A stretch of DNA of 42,624 bases from JBGVMW01 sp045125095. Its GTDB lineage: Bacteria > Bacillota > Clostridia > Lachnospirales > Lachnospiraceae. The position numbers and the translations under genes were made by a program. Positions 1 through 7,680 of the stretch are shown in pieces. Numbering within the stretch: the first letter of the stretch is position 1; every line of letters begins with the position of its first letter. Location: positions 1 to 42,624 of the forward strand of contig JBGVMW010000086.1 of assembly GCA_045125095.1 (NCBI GenBank), in the 5' to 3' direction. The notes below the pieces were generated by a model. The model searched no databases. It worked only from the letters and a program-made list of their open reading frames with translations, and was not told the origin of the DNA.

Positions 1-162
1 CCCTCTGAAAACGTCGGCACTTAGGCTGTGTATTTTACAGCCTTAGTGTCCGCTACGTTTGAAGGGAGCGAGAGCGCGTCAAATATAGACTATGTAGTAA
101 GCAGTTATTTGCACAAACAATTCTGACAATTTGCGGATGGGTTTCAGTTTCGCAAACGCCTA
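1..162 (+). repeat. Partial copy of long-palindrome MITE-like element (cut by window start)
   Basis: The first ~80 bases match the core of the full copy at 29684-29930 almost base for base, and the rest matches its right arm (shared blocks such as ATATAGACTATGTAGTAAGC and GCACAAACAATTCTGACAAT). The inner part of the arm differs and resembles the arm variant at 42460-42500 instead. The left arm lies outside the window. The copy ends in GCCTA, next to a TA-rich stretch, about 28 bases before the ldhA start codon. The TA edge suggests TA target sites as in IS630/Tc1-type MITEs (inference). Confidence 0.85.
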
Positions 163-190
163 TATATAAATATAATGTGGAGGTAGCAGA

Positions 191-1168
191 ATGAGAATAC
201 TTTTTTATGGAACAAAGCCATATGACAAAATCTGGTTTGAACCGTTGGCGGCTGAGTATGGGTATGAGATACATTTTTTGGAGGCGGCAACCAGCAAAGA
301 TACCATTAAGCTGTCAGCAGGCTATGATGCAGTATGCATATTTGTAAATGATTATCTGGATAAGGATATGATAGATACCCTGGTTAAAAATGGCGTAAAA
401 GGGATTTTGCTTCGAAGTGCTGGTTTTAACCACGTGGATATAGAGGCTGCAAAAGGCAGAATTCGTGTCCTTCGTGTGCCGAGCTATTCACCGGAGGCAG
501 TGGCAGAATATGCATTGGCAATGTTACTTACGGTAAACCGATATACGCACAAAGCATATACAAGAACGAGAGATTTTAATATGAGCATTCATGGACTAAT
601 GGGAGTAGATTTGTATCATAAGACCATTGGTATTATCGGAACGGGGAAAATCGGTCAGTCCATGGTACAGCTTATGAGTGGTTTCCAGATGGAAATTTTA
701 GCTTATGATCCATATCCGGTGTCGGGGCTGCCTGTTCAGTATGTGGAATTAGATGAGCTGTTCAGGCGGTCAGATGTTATTTCCCTACATTGTCCGCTAA
801 CAAAGGAAACACAGCATATCATTAATGAGGAAAGTATAGCCAAAATGAAAGATGGTGTGTATTTAGTCAACACCTCAAGAGGTGGCTTGATTCATTCAGA
901 ATCGCTCATTCAGGGTCTGCTTGCCGGTAAGTTTAAAGGTGTAGGACTGGATGTATATGAGGAGGAGGACGGTGTTTTTTACGAAGACTGCTCCACACAG
1001 ATTATGCAGGATGAGGTATTAGCCAGACTGGTAACCTTTCCAAATGTGTTGATTACGTCCCACATGGGATTTTTTACAGAAGAAGCAATGAAGGCAATTG
1101 CCAGCGAAACGCTTAAAAATGCACAGGCAGTGGAACAAAATCTAAAATCCCAAAATGCTGTTGTGTAA
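191..1168 (+). CDS. ldhA: D-lactate dehydrogenase (2-hydroxyacid dehydrogenase family)
   Basis: NAD-dependent reduction of pyruvate to D-lactate in the cytoplasm, a fermentative sink for NADH. The 325-residue protein has the family's usual length and reads closely like E. coli LdhA: early FVND, RVPSYSPEAVAEYALAMLLT, then the nucleotide-binding GTGKIG (about residues 150-155) and the D of AYDPYP. Catalytic residues are visible as R230 in NTSRG, E259 in the DVYEEED stretch and H291 in SHMGFF. The GVFYED segment after DVYE is typical of LdhA rather than of phosphoglycerate or glycerate dehydrogenases. The start ATG is preceded by GTGGAGG. Its upstream region is occupied by a MITE-like repeat, so its promoter may lie in or next to that repeat. 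Confidence 0.88.
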   Translation: MRILFYGTKPYDKIWFEPLAAEYGYEIHFLEAATSKDTIKLSAGYDAVCIFVNDYLDKDMIDTLVKNGVKGILLRSAGFNHVDIEAAKGRIRVLRVPSYSPEAVAEYALAMLLTVNRYTHKAYTRTRDFNMSIHGLMGVDLYHKTIGIIGTGKIGQSMVQLMSGFQMEILAYDPYPVSGLPVQYVELDELFRRSDVISLHCPLTKETQHIINEESIAKMKDGVYLVNTSRGGLIHSESLIQGLLAGKFKGVGLDVYEEEDGVFYEDCSTQIMQDEVLARLVTFPNVLITSHMGFFTEEAMKAIASETLKNAQAVEQNLKSQNAVV

Positions 1169-1289
1169 TTTTTCAAGCTGAGTGTGAATTTAAGGCTTCT
1201 CTATGGTAACATTGATGAAATTGTAGAAAAAAGTTAAAAAATAGTTGACATTTTCTTTAGAATTAGAGAAACTAGTTGAGGTGGTTCGT

Positions 1290-1775
1290 ATGCATGAAAC
1301 TGTGCAGACTGTTGAATTTCGTCCAATATATCGGGAGGAATTTCAGACAGCACTGAATCTGGCGTGGAGAACTTTTTTACAGTTTGAAGCTGCCGATTAC
1401 GAAGAAGAAGGTATGAGAAGTTTTTACCAGTTTATTAATGACCCTGTATTGCCCCGGGCTTTTGCGCTGGGTGAGTATCGTGTGTGGGGTGCGTTTATAA
1501 GCCGGCAGATGGTGGGAATGATATCCACCAGAAGTAAAAACTATATTTCCCTGTTGTTTGTGGACAGAGAGTATCATCACAGAGGTATTGGACGGGGTCT
1601 GGTGCGTCAGGTGTTTCGTCACTGTCGGGCGGAATGGGGATTGACAGAAGTAAGTGTACATGCTTCTCCGTATGCAGTTGGATTTTATCATAAGATAGGT
1701 TTTATGGATACGGATGTGGAATTGAAGCAGGATGGCATCCGCTATACGCCGATGTTATGCCATATACCGGCTTAA
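1290..1775 (+). CDS. GNAT-family N-acetyltransferase
   Basis: A 161-residue protein of the GCN5-related acetyltransferase fold, which transfers an acetyl group from acetyl-CoA to an amine. The substrate cannot be told from the sequence. The acetyl-CoA loop is visible in LFVDREYHHRGIGRGLVRQV (R-G-I-G-R-G, the Q/RxxGxG/A motif), followed by the usual C-terminal VSVHASPYAVGFYHKIGF strand-helix segment. The reading frame is open from a TTG at 1245. I chose the ATG at 1290 because GAGGTGG lies five bases before it, while the TTG overlaps a TTGACA box that may be part of a promoter. It precedes pyk by 55 bases in the same direction. Confidence 0.82.
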   Translation: MHETVQTVEFRPIYREEFQTALNLAWRTFLQFEAADYEEEGMRSFYQFINDPVLPRAFALGEYRVWGAFISRQMVGMISTRSKNYISLLFVDREYHHRGIGRGLVRQVFRHCRAEWGLTEVSVHASPYAVGFYHKIGFMDTDVELKQDGIRYTPMLCHIPA

Positions 1776-1830
1776 TTGCTAGAACAGGATGATGAATCCA
1801 TAAATAAGAAAGGTAGTAGGTAGAAAGATT

Positions 1831-3252
1831 ATGAAGAAAACAAAAATTATTTGTACAATGGGACCTGGAGTAACAGACAGAGACAAAATGCGTGCATTAA
1901 TGGAAAATGGTATGGATTGTGCCAGATTAAACTTTTCCCATGGTGACCATGAAGAGCAGCTTGAAAGAATTGTTTACTTAAAGGAAGTTAGAAAAGAATT
2001 AGGAATTCCATTCCCAATTTTATTAGATACAAAGGGTCCAGAAATCAGAATTCGTGATTTCTCCTGCGACAAGATTTTCTTAGAGAAGGGTGACACATTT
2101 ACATTAACAACAGGTGATGTATTAGGTGACCAGACTAAAGTATCTGTAACTTATGAAAAATTATATGAAGCAGTATCCGTAGGAACTGAAATCTTAATTG
2201 ATGACGGTTTAATCGGATTAGAAGTAAAAGAAATCGTTGGATCTGATATCGTATGTACAGTAAAATCCGGTGGAAAGTTAAGCCGTCGTAAGAGTATCAA
2301 CGTACCAGGCGTTTCCATTCCTATGGATTATCTTTCAGAGAAAGATAAGTCTGATATCCTTTTCGGTATCGAGCAGGATTTAGACTTCATCGCAGCTTCT
2401 TTCGTTCGTTCTGCACAGGATGTTCGTGACGTAAGAAACTTATTAGATGCAAACGGTGGAGAAAAGATTAAGATTATTTCTAAGATTGAGAACGCAGAAG
2501 GTGTATCTAACTTAGATGAAATCATTGAATTATCTGATGGTGTTATGGTTGCTCGTGGTGACATGGGTGTTGAAATTCCATTCAAGGAATTACCAGCTAT
2601 CCAGAAGAGAATGATCCAGGCTTGTTACAAGGCTGGTAAGATCGTTGTTACTGCAACACAGATGTTAGATTCTATGCAGAACAACCCAAGACCTACAAGA
2701 GCTGAGGTTACTGACGTTGCTAACGCTATCTACGATGGTACAACTGTTACTATGTTATCTGGCGAAACAGCTGCTGGTGATTACCCAATCGAAGCGGTAC
2801 GTGCCATGAGAGAAATCGCTGACAGCACAGAAGCAGACATTAACTACAAGAAACGTTTCTTAGCACACAGCTTAGAATGTGTAACAGAAAAAGATATCCC
2901 AGAAGCAGTAGCTATCGCAGCTTGTAACGCAGCAGATTTAATTGAAGCTAAGGCTATCATCGCTGTAACAAGAAGCGGACGTACTGCTCGTATGATTTCT
3001 AAGTATCATCCATCTTGCCCAATCATCGCAGAAGTTGTAGATGAGAAGGAAGCAAGACAGTTAAATCTTGCATGGGGTGTTAAGCCGGTTGTAGTTCCAG
3101 CTCAGGATAACTATGATGATTTATTTAAGCAGACGATTGAAACAGCGAAGAACACAGGCTTAGTAAAAGAAGGCGACGTTGTAGTTATGGCATTAGGAAG
3201 CTCTGTTAAGTCTGGAGATAAGTCTGATATTTTAAGAATTCATCAGATCTAA
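1831..3252 (+). CDS. pyk: Pyruvate kinase
   Basis: Catalyses the last step of glycolysis, phosphoenolpyruvate + ADP to pyruvate + ATP. The 473 residues cover the barrel and C-terminal domains and start with KTKIICTMGPG, the usual N-terminal signature. Later come LLDTKGPEIR, the active-site segment KIISKIENAEGV (catalytic Lys), VARGDMGVEIP with its metal-binding acidic residues, and the conserved ATQMLDSM. It lacks the extra C-terminal phosphohistidine-type domain found in Bacillus and many other Firmicutes pyruvate kinases, so this is the short form. The DUF1934 gene starts 14 bases after the stop and is almost certainly co-transcribed. Together with ldhA nearby it places pyruvate production and lactate formation side by side. 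Confidence 0.97.
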   Translation: MKKTKIICTMGPGVTDRDKMRALMENGMDCARLNFSHGDHEEQLERIVYLKEVRKELGIPFPILLDTKGPEIRIRDFSCDKIFLEKGDTFTLTTGDVLGDQTKVSVTYEKLYEAVSVGTEILIDDGLIGLEVKEIVGSDIVCTVKSGGKLSRRKSINVPGVSIPMDYLSEKDKSDILFGIEQDLDFIAASFVRSAQDVRDVRNLLDANGGEKIKIISKIENAEGVSNLDEIIELSDGVMVARGDMGVEIPFKELPAIQKRMIQACYKAGKIVVTATQMLDSMQNNPRPTRAEVTDVANAIYDGTTVTMLSGETAAGDYPIEAVRAMREIADSTEADINYKKRFLAHSLECVTEKDIPEAVAIAACNAADLIEAKAIIAVTRSGRTARMISKYHPSCPIIAEVVDEKEARQLNLAWGVKPVVVPAQDNYDDLFKQTIETAKNTGLVKEGDVVVMALGSSVKSGDKSDILRIHQI

Positions 3253-3265
3253 TTCCTGACTTGAT

Positions 3266-3721
3266 ATGACGAAGGAAGTGTTCGTATCCATATCCGGATT
3301 GCAATTTACAGAAGGTGATGACAATGCACCGGTTGAGGTGATTGCACCGGGTATGTATTATGAAAAAAATGGTAAAAAATATGTGCTGTATGAAGAAGTG
3401 GCAGATGGCTCTCTGGGCGTAACCAGGAATACGATACGTTTCTCAGAGGAGAGTCTTGATATTATCAAGAAAGGTGTCACCAATGTACATATGGTATTTG
3501 AAAAACAAAAGAAAAATGTGACCTTCTACGGTACTCCTTACGGTACAATTCAACTTGGTATTGATGGCAAGGATATCCGTATTGAGGAGGCTCCAGATAA
3601 GGTTGACATTTATGTGGATTATGGTCTGGAAATGAATTATCAATTTCTTTCTAACTGTAAAATTCATATCAGCGTATGTTCCAAAGGTTCTGAAACATTT
3701 AGCTTATGTGAGAAATTATAA
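3266..3721 (+). CDS. DUF1934 (YwiB-like) beta-barrel protein
   Basis: A 151-residue protein matching the DUF1934/YwiB family, small lipocalin-like beta barrels widespread in Firmicutes with no settled function. The recognisable pattern is an alternating beta-rich chain: ISGLQFTEGDD near the start, then GMYYEKNGKKYVLYEE, TRNTIRF, a FYGTPYGTIQLGI turn and the closing LEMNYQFLSNCKIHISVCSK. There is no signal peptide or membrane segment, so it is cytoplasmic. It begins 14 bases after pyk and is followed by a terminator, making a two-gene unit. The domain assignment comes from remembered family patterns. Confidence 0.78.
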   Translation: MTKEVFVSISGLQFTEGDDNAPVEVIAPGMYYEKNGKKYVLYEEVADGSLGVTRNTIRFSEESLDIIKKGVTNVHMVFEKQKKNVTFYGTPYGTIQLGIDGKDIRIEEAPDKVDIYVDYGLEMNYQFLSNCKIHISVCSKGSETFSLCEKL

Positions 3722-3737
3722 ATGTCGTGAAGCGCAA

Positions 3738-3776
3738 GGCTGTGTATACATGGAAACATGATACACAGCTTTTTGC
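3738..3776 (+). terminator. Rho-independent terminator after pyk operon
   Basis: GCTGTGTATaCATG and CATGATACACAGC form a ~13-bp stem around a short GAAA-like loop, followed directly by TTTTT. It lies 17 bases after the DUF1934 stop and separates the pyk unit from the agr locus. Confidence 0.85.
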
Positions 3777-3830
3777 GTGCAAAAAAAGAACGTTCTATTC
3801 TAAAATGCTTAAAATTTCCCAGAATATAAA

Positions 3831-3869
3831 AAAGTTAGTATTGCATACGTTATAAGTCTTTGTTATAAT
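3831..3869 (+). promoter_or_regulatory. agr operon promoter with possible LytTR half-site
   Basis: TTGCAT at 3841-3846 and TATAAT at 3864-3869 are 17 bases apart, a near-consensus sigma-A promoter 55 bases before the regulator gene. Directly upstream, AAAGTTAGT (3831-3839) fits the published 9-base LytTR-binding pattern. A weaker GTT-centred match, TACGTTATA, starts 15 bases later, closer than the usual spacing. Autoregulation by the adjacent LytTR regulator is therefore plausible but unproven. Confidence 0.65.
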
Positions 3870-3923
3870 GTTGAGAACAAAAAGTTACAAAAATAAATAT
3901 AGGATAAAGGTTAGGGTTTATGT

Positions 3924-4619
3924 ATGGTACGAATAGGAATATGTGATAATGATAAACAAGCATTAGAAAGATTAGGCTTGTTGATGTCAAATATTGCAGG
4001 TGAGTATACGGTAGCATATTTTACAAATGGCTATGATATGATACAGGCGCATAAAGAGGAACAATTCGAAATTGCTTTTCTGGATATTGAAATGCCGGAG
4101 ATTGATGGCATGGAGCTATCAAGAGAGTTGCATGTGATGAAAGCCGATATTCTGGTTATTTTTGTGTCAGATTATTATGAAAAAGTTTACCAGAGTTTTC
4201 AATACTCTCCATTTCGATTTTTACGAAAAGGCACATTGGAGCAAGAACTTGAAGAAGCGATGACAGCGGCACTTGCAAGTGTTTTGGAGAAGACACAGGT
4301 ATATGAATTTAAGTGTGATGGATTTATAAAAAAGTTAAGAGTTTCTTCCATCATTTATGTAGAGACAAATGGTCATTATACAAATATTGTGACAGAAGAA
4401 AAGACATACAGTGTACGTCAGTCTTTGTCAGTGATGGAACATGATTTAAAACCGTATGATTTTGTGCGTTCCCATAAAAGTTATTTAGTAAATGTAGGAT
4501 GGATTTTTATGATTGGGGATGATAATGTGCAGCTGACAAATGGACAGCAGATACCACTGAGCCGTGGAAGGCGAAAAGAGGTAAAACAGTATCTGGGAGA
4601 ATATTTGGGGAGGCACTAA
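3924..4619 (+). CDS. LytTR-family response regulator (AgrA-like)
   Basis: A 231-residue two-component regulator. The N-terminal receiver domain (about 1-120) shows the acidic pair in ICDND, the phospho-acceptor D54 in FLDIEMP and the conserved K102 in FLRKG. The C-terminal half (about 132-229) is a LytTR DNA-binding domain, with IIYVETNGHYTNI and the typical DFVRSHKSYLVNVGWI and IPLSRGRRKEV segments. It is the first gene of a four-gene operon with a GHKL kinase, AgrB and AgrD, five bases before the kinase gene. By analogy with AgrA it should be phosphorylated by that kinase when the secreted peptide accumulates, and then activate this operon and other targets. Confidence 0.93.
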   Translation: MVRIGICDNDKQALERLGLLMSNIAGEYTVAYFTNGYDMIQAHKEEQFEIAFLDIEMPEIDGMELSRELHVMKADILVIFVSDYYEKVYQSFQYSPFRFLRKGTLEQELEEAMTAALASVLEKTQVYEFKCDGFIKKLRVSSIIYVETNGHYTNIVTEEKTYSVRQSLSVMEHDLKPYDFVRSHKSYLVNVGWIFMIGDDNVQLTNGQQIPLSRGRRKEVKQYLGEYLGRH

Positions 4620-4624
4620 TAATC

Positions 4625-5971
4625 ATGACTGTATTTTATTGGCTTATGGAAGCTGTAACATGTGTAATTGACGGTTTACTGTATATTTATACATACCAAA
4701 TTTTTTTAAAAGGGAAATGGAAATGTGGATGGAAAGAAATCAGATATATGATAGTGATTGCGCTGATGGGGATAATCAGTTTTGCTTCTCCTGATTGGGG
4801 CAACGTATTTTCTACTTTAGGAGTCTATATTATTTTGCTTATCTATGGGAAATCCTGTAAAGATGAAAATAATAAAAAAGTGATTTTACACATTACGATT
4901 TTATACTTGTCCATAGGTATTTTTATTGTATTGTTTATGAATCTTTTTCATGTGATAACCAAAATACCAATTTCGGAAATGACAGAATGTGCCAGTGGAA
5001 ACGCCAGATTATACGCATTAATTATTTTAAAGATTACGTGCTTTTTTGGTGTTACTGTCATTATTCATTCAGACAAAAATAAAAAAGAGAGGCTTCATAC
5101 TACAGAAAAGAACCAGCTTTTATTTGAATATATTTCTATGATGGTTATTATGGTGATAATTATGTATCTTATGGAAAATGAGAATCTTAAGCCGTTATCC
5201 CAGATATTATTAAATATTGTTTGTCTTGGTATATTTTCTGTGTTTGTGGAAACCTGTATTCTATTTCAGAGACTAAATGCGATGCATAGGGAGCGCACGG
5301 AATATAAGGCAATCACATATATGGAGCAGATAGAGCAGAAGAATGTGAAAGAACGAAAATATGAATATGAACGAATGCAGATGCTGAATCATGATATGAA
5401 GCATTACTTGAGTACGGCGATCGGTATGATTGGTAAAGAGGATTCCGCTGGTGTGAAGGATTATTTAGAAACGATATTACGGGAAAAAATCACCTTAAAT
5501 CCGGTTGGTGTCTGCATTGGCAATAGTGTATTGGAAGCAGTGATTAACACAAAGGCAGCTGTGATGAAGGACAAGGGCATTGTGCTGGAAGCATTTCTTG
5601 CAGATGATATCAATTACGGCAACGCGATTAACCTGAGCATTATGCTTTCAAATTTGTTAGATAATGCGATTGAAGCCTGTCTTAATTGCGAGGAAAAGAA
5701 GAGGCTCATACGAATACAGAGCAGGAAGCAGAAAGGTTATATTCATTTCCAGATACAAAATACCATAGCAGACGATGTAATAAAAAAGAATCCAATGCTA
5801 AAAACGACGAAAAACGACAAAGAATTGCATGGATTAGGCATTCGAAGTGTTCGTTCCATGTTGGAAGAAGAACATGGTTTTATGAATCAATATCAAAATA
5901 AAATGTTCTTTATTTCCGACTTATACATACCAGTTGTGCCAAAAAATGACCAGTTGTGCCAAAGGGGTTGA
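4625..5971 (+). CDS. GHKL sensor histidine kinase (AgrC-like)
   Basis: A 448-residue membrane kinase, the probable receptor for the AgrD-derived peptide. About six hydrophobic segments fill residues 1-215, as in AgrC sensor domains. A coiled linker leads to the phospho-acceptor motif MLNHDMKHYL (H256). The ATP-binding domain shows the N box in LSNLLDNAIEACLN and a G box in HGLGIRSVRSMLEEE. These are hallmarks of the HPK10/AgrC-type kinases rather than classical HisKA proteins. The gene starts five bases after the regulator. Its last codons contain a 20-bp-period duplication (5929-5963), so the extreme C-terminus may have been altered recently without touching the catalytic domain. Confidence 0.92.
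   Translation: MTVFYWLMEAVTCVIDGLLYIYTYQIFLKGKWKCGWKEIRYMIVIALMGIISFASPDWGNVFSTLGVYIILLIYGKSCKDENNKKVILHITILYLSIGIFIVLFMNLFHVITKIPISEMTECASGNARLYALIILKITCFFGVTVIIHSDKNKKERLHTTEKNQLLFEYISMMVIMVIIMYLMENENLKPLSQILLNIVCLGIFSVFVETCILFQRLNAMHRERTEYKAITYMEQIEQKNVKERKYEYERMQMLNHDMKHYLSTAIGMIGKEDSAGVKDYLETILREKITLNPVGVCIGNSVLEAVINTKAAVMKDKGIVLEAFLADDINYGNAINLSIMLSNLLDNAIEACLNCEEKKRLIRIQSRKQKGYIHFQIQNTIADDVIKKNPMLKTTKNDKELHGLGIRSVRSMLEEEHGFMNQYQNKMFFISDLYIPVVPKNDQLCQRG
5929..5963 (+). repeat. Short direct duplication at the end of the kinase gene
   Basis: ACCAGTTGTGCCAAA occurs at 5929-5943 and again at 5949-5963, a 20-bp period that is not a multiple of three. The two copies are therefore read in different frames (PVVPK, then DQLCQ). 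The kinase stop codon follows a few bases later. Confidence 0.85.
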
Positions 5972-6018
5972 ATAAAGAAAAAAAATCCGTTACTATACAA
6001 CGCAAGGGGGTGAAAAAC

Positions 6019-6582
6019 ATGGAAATGCTTGCGGAGGTGGTAACGGATTTTTTATTAAAGAAGCGTTACATTACGGCTGAGGAAAAAGAGGTATGCCGAT
6101 ATGGTTATGCAGTTTTGTTTTCGAATCTATTGGGACTTTTTATCATTGCGATAATGAGTGTATTGACAGGGCGTATTGCAGATGGAATCGTATTTGCTGT
6201 GGTCTTTGTGACAACTAGAAAGTACAGTGGAGGTTATCATGCTAATACATATTTACGTTGTAAGTTGACAGTGGCATGTGTCTATTGTTTTTATCTAATA
6301 CTGTCAGCTGCAATAAGCGAACAGGATGCAGGAATTCTTTGCATTATGTATATTCTGTATATGCTTTGCGTGATTGAGAAGTCACCTGTTGAGAATAAAA
6401 ATAAGCCGTTAGACGACGAAGAAAAAATCAAATATCACAAGATTAGTATTCTGTTAGGAATAGTTTGGGGCATTCTCTCGGTGATTGCCGGGCTATGTGC
6501 TTACAGATACGCAGTCATGGTAATTACGACATTGTTTTGTGTAGCCGGGTTAATACTGGTAGCAAGCAAAACAACTATGTAA
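6019..6582 (+). CDS. agrB: AgrB-like accessory gene regulator endopeptidase
   Basis: Membrane cysteine protease that cuts the AgrD precursor and forms the ring of the autoinducing peptide. The 187-residue protein carries the diagnostic KYSGGYHANTYLRC stretch with the catalytic pair H74 and C81, seven residues apart as in S. aureus AgrB. Several hydrophobic helices follow and an amphipathic N-terminus precedes. The frame is open upstream to a GTG inside the kinase tail. I use the ATG at 6019 because AAGGGGGTG sits just before it and this gives the family's usual length of about 190-200. The agrD gene follows 13 bases after the stop. Together they form the signal-producing half of the locus. 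Confidence 0.93.
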   Translation: MEMLAEVVTDFLLKKRYITAEEKEVCRYGYAVLFSNLLGLFIIAIMSVLTGRIADGIVFAVVFVTTRKYSGGYHANTYLRCKLTVACVYCFYLILSAAISEQDAGILCIMYILYMLCVIEKSPVENKNKPLDDEEKIKYHKISILLGIVWGILSVIAGLCAYRYAVMVITTLFCVAGLILVASKTTM

Positions 6583-6595
6583 GGAGGTGAAGGAT

Positions 6596-6742
6596 ATGAA
6601 GAAGGTGGGACAAATTTTAGCAGAAGTTGGAAAAAAGTCAGCTGAAACAGCATGCGATTCCGTATCAGCATGGTGGATACACCAGCCAAAGGAACCTGCA
6701 TGCCTTAAGAAAAAAAAGACAAGCATTTCTAAGAACCAGTAA
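6596..6742 (+). CDS. agrD: AgrD-like cyclic lactone autoinducer precursor
   Basis: A 48-residue ORF directly after agrB, preceded by AAGGAGGTGAAG. It has the three AgrD parts: an amphipathic leader (MKKVGQILAEVGKKSAET), a core, and a charged tail starting HQPKEPACLKKKK. The proline-rich HQPKEP aligns with YEPKSP of Listeria and DEPEVP of S. aureus AgrD, which mark the cut made by AgrB. This places the C-terminal core residue at I28 and the ring residue, five from the end, at S24, giving S-A-W-W-I. The usual ring residue is cysteine, so a serine lactone is predicted. C20 (nine residues from the cut) is an alternative nucleophile. Assignment as AgrD rests on position and pattern; the ring chemistry is inference. 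Confidence 0.88.
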   Translation: MKKVGQILAEVGKKSAETACDSVSAWWIHQPKEPACLKKKKTSISKNQ

Positions 6743-6928
6743 TATCAAGCTATAATAATTGGTTCATAAAAATAATAGGATGTAAAACGAGATAAGAGAA
6801 TGAGACTATAAATAACAGTAACATGTGTTTTATCCCCTAATTAAGAATAAGCCATATAATACGACAAAATTGCTTTTGTGAAACACAGAAAACTGGAACT
6901 AGTACATCATACTAGAAATAAAATAAGA

Positions 6929-6974
6929 AACAGCATTTGTACCTTGGGATGAGGAACAAATGCTGTTTTGTTTT
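6929..6974. terminator. Bidirectional terminator between agr operon and the convergent gene
   Basis: AACAGCATTTGT (6929-6940) pairs perfectly with ACAAATGCTGTT (6956-6967) around a 15-base loop. T-rich DNA follows on the plus strand. On the minus strand the complementary A-rich side is weaker but can also serve the convergent gene ending at 6975. Confidence 0.85.
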
Positions 6975-7508
6975 TTATTTCTTTTTTGATTTTTTAGAAG
7001 CTTCCTTTTCTGTGGCTGATTCCTTCTGTAAATTTTCCTGAGCACTTACAAGTTTAGCACGCATCTTCTGTGAGAAAGATTTCTTTGTAGCAGGCGCCTC
7101 TAATGGACCACGCACACCTTTTACGTTTGTAATGTAAATACCACTTACAGTAGCCTTCACTTCCTTCTTTACTGGAACAAGGTCAAATATTTTTTCATCA
7201 CAGATCAAGGTCATAATTTTAGGACCAACCTTTGCTTTTACGATTGGCATTTTCTGGCGACGCATAATCTTTGGAACCTGGTCAATAACTATCTGAGGAA
7301 GACCGGCATCTATAATCTTTAAACGCTTTTTGTCAATAATCAGCATAGAAACCGTCTGTGCGGCAGCATCCATTTGCTTCTGCTGCTCTGCCTGTTTCTT
7401 TTCCGCCTTTTTTCCAAAGAAATAAAGAGCAATGCAAGCGATTATAAGAATCACGCTTATTACAATCAATACGATAGACCATGTTGGTAAACCGGCTAAT
7501 AGTACCAT
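6975..7508 (-). CDS. Membrane-anchored conserved protein of unknown function
   Basis: I do not recognise this family. The 177-residue protein has one N-terminal hydrophobic helix (about residues 10-31, WSIVLIVISVILIIACIALY) followed by a basic, coiled stretch (KKAEKKQAEQQKQMDAA). A compact beta/alpha middle part runs to about residue 140 (MLIIDKKRLKI, KAKVGPKIMTLICDEKIFDLVPVKK), and a lysine-rich tail ends in KKSKKK. The charge pattern implies a single-pass anchor with most of the chain in the cytoplasm. GAATAGGAGGG precedes the start. It is a monocistronic gene convergent with the agr operon, with nothing nearby that suggests its role. Confidence 0.75.
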   Translation of the reverse strand: MVLLAGLPTWSIVLIVISVILIIACIALYFFGKKAEKKQAEQQKQMDAAAQTVSMLIIDKKRLKIIDAGLPQIVIDQVPKIMRRQKMPIVKAKVGPKIMTLICDEKIFDLVPVKKEVKATVSGIYITNVKGVRGPLEAPATKKSFSQKMRAKLVSAQENLQKESATEKEASKKSKKK

Positions 7509-7614
7509 CGGTAACCCTCCTATTCTGTTTTCAATAAACTTTGCATATCAAAAGTGAGTATTAGACATACTGCACTATTATAGCATTGTTTTTAGGATTG
7601 CGCAAGCGTATTCG

Positions 7615-7643
7615 TTGCATTTATACAGGTTTTGTGCTACATT
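7615..7643 (+). promoter_or_regulatory. Promoter of cardiolipin synthase gene
   Basis: TTGCAT (7615-7620) and TACATT (7638-7643) are separated by exactly 17 bases and lie 37 bases before the cls start codon, in the divergent spacer between the two genes. Confidence 0.6.
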
Positions 7644-7680
7644 AAACAATAGTAAATATGTAGGAAGGACAGGTGGGAAA

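Noticed and set aside
171..176. TATAAT before ldhA as its promoter -10
   Set aside because: Transcription would start around 183, inside the ribosome site, leaving almost no leader; no fitting -35 at 17 bases.
1245..1289. TTG at 1245 as the GNAT start
   Set aside because: It has no ribosome site and falls on a TTGACA box; the ATG at 1290 has GAGGTGG before it.
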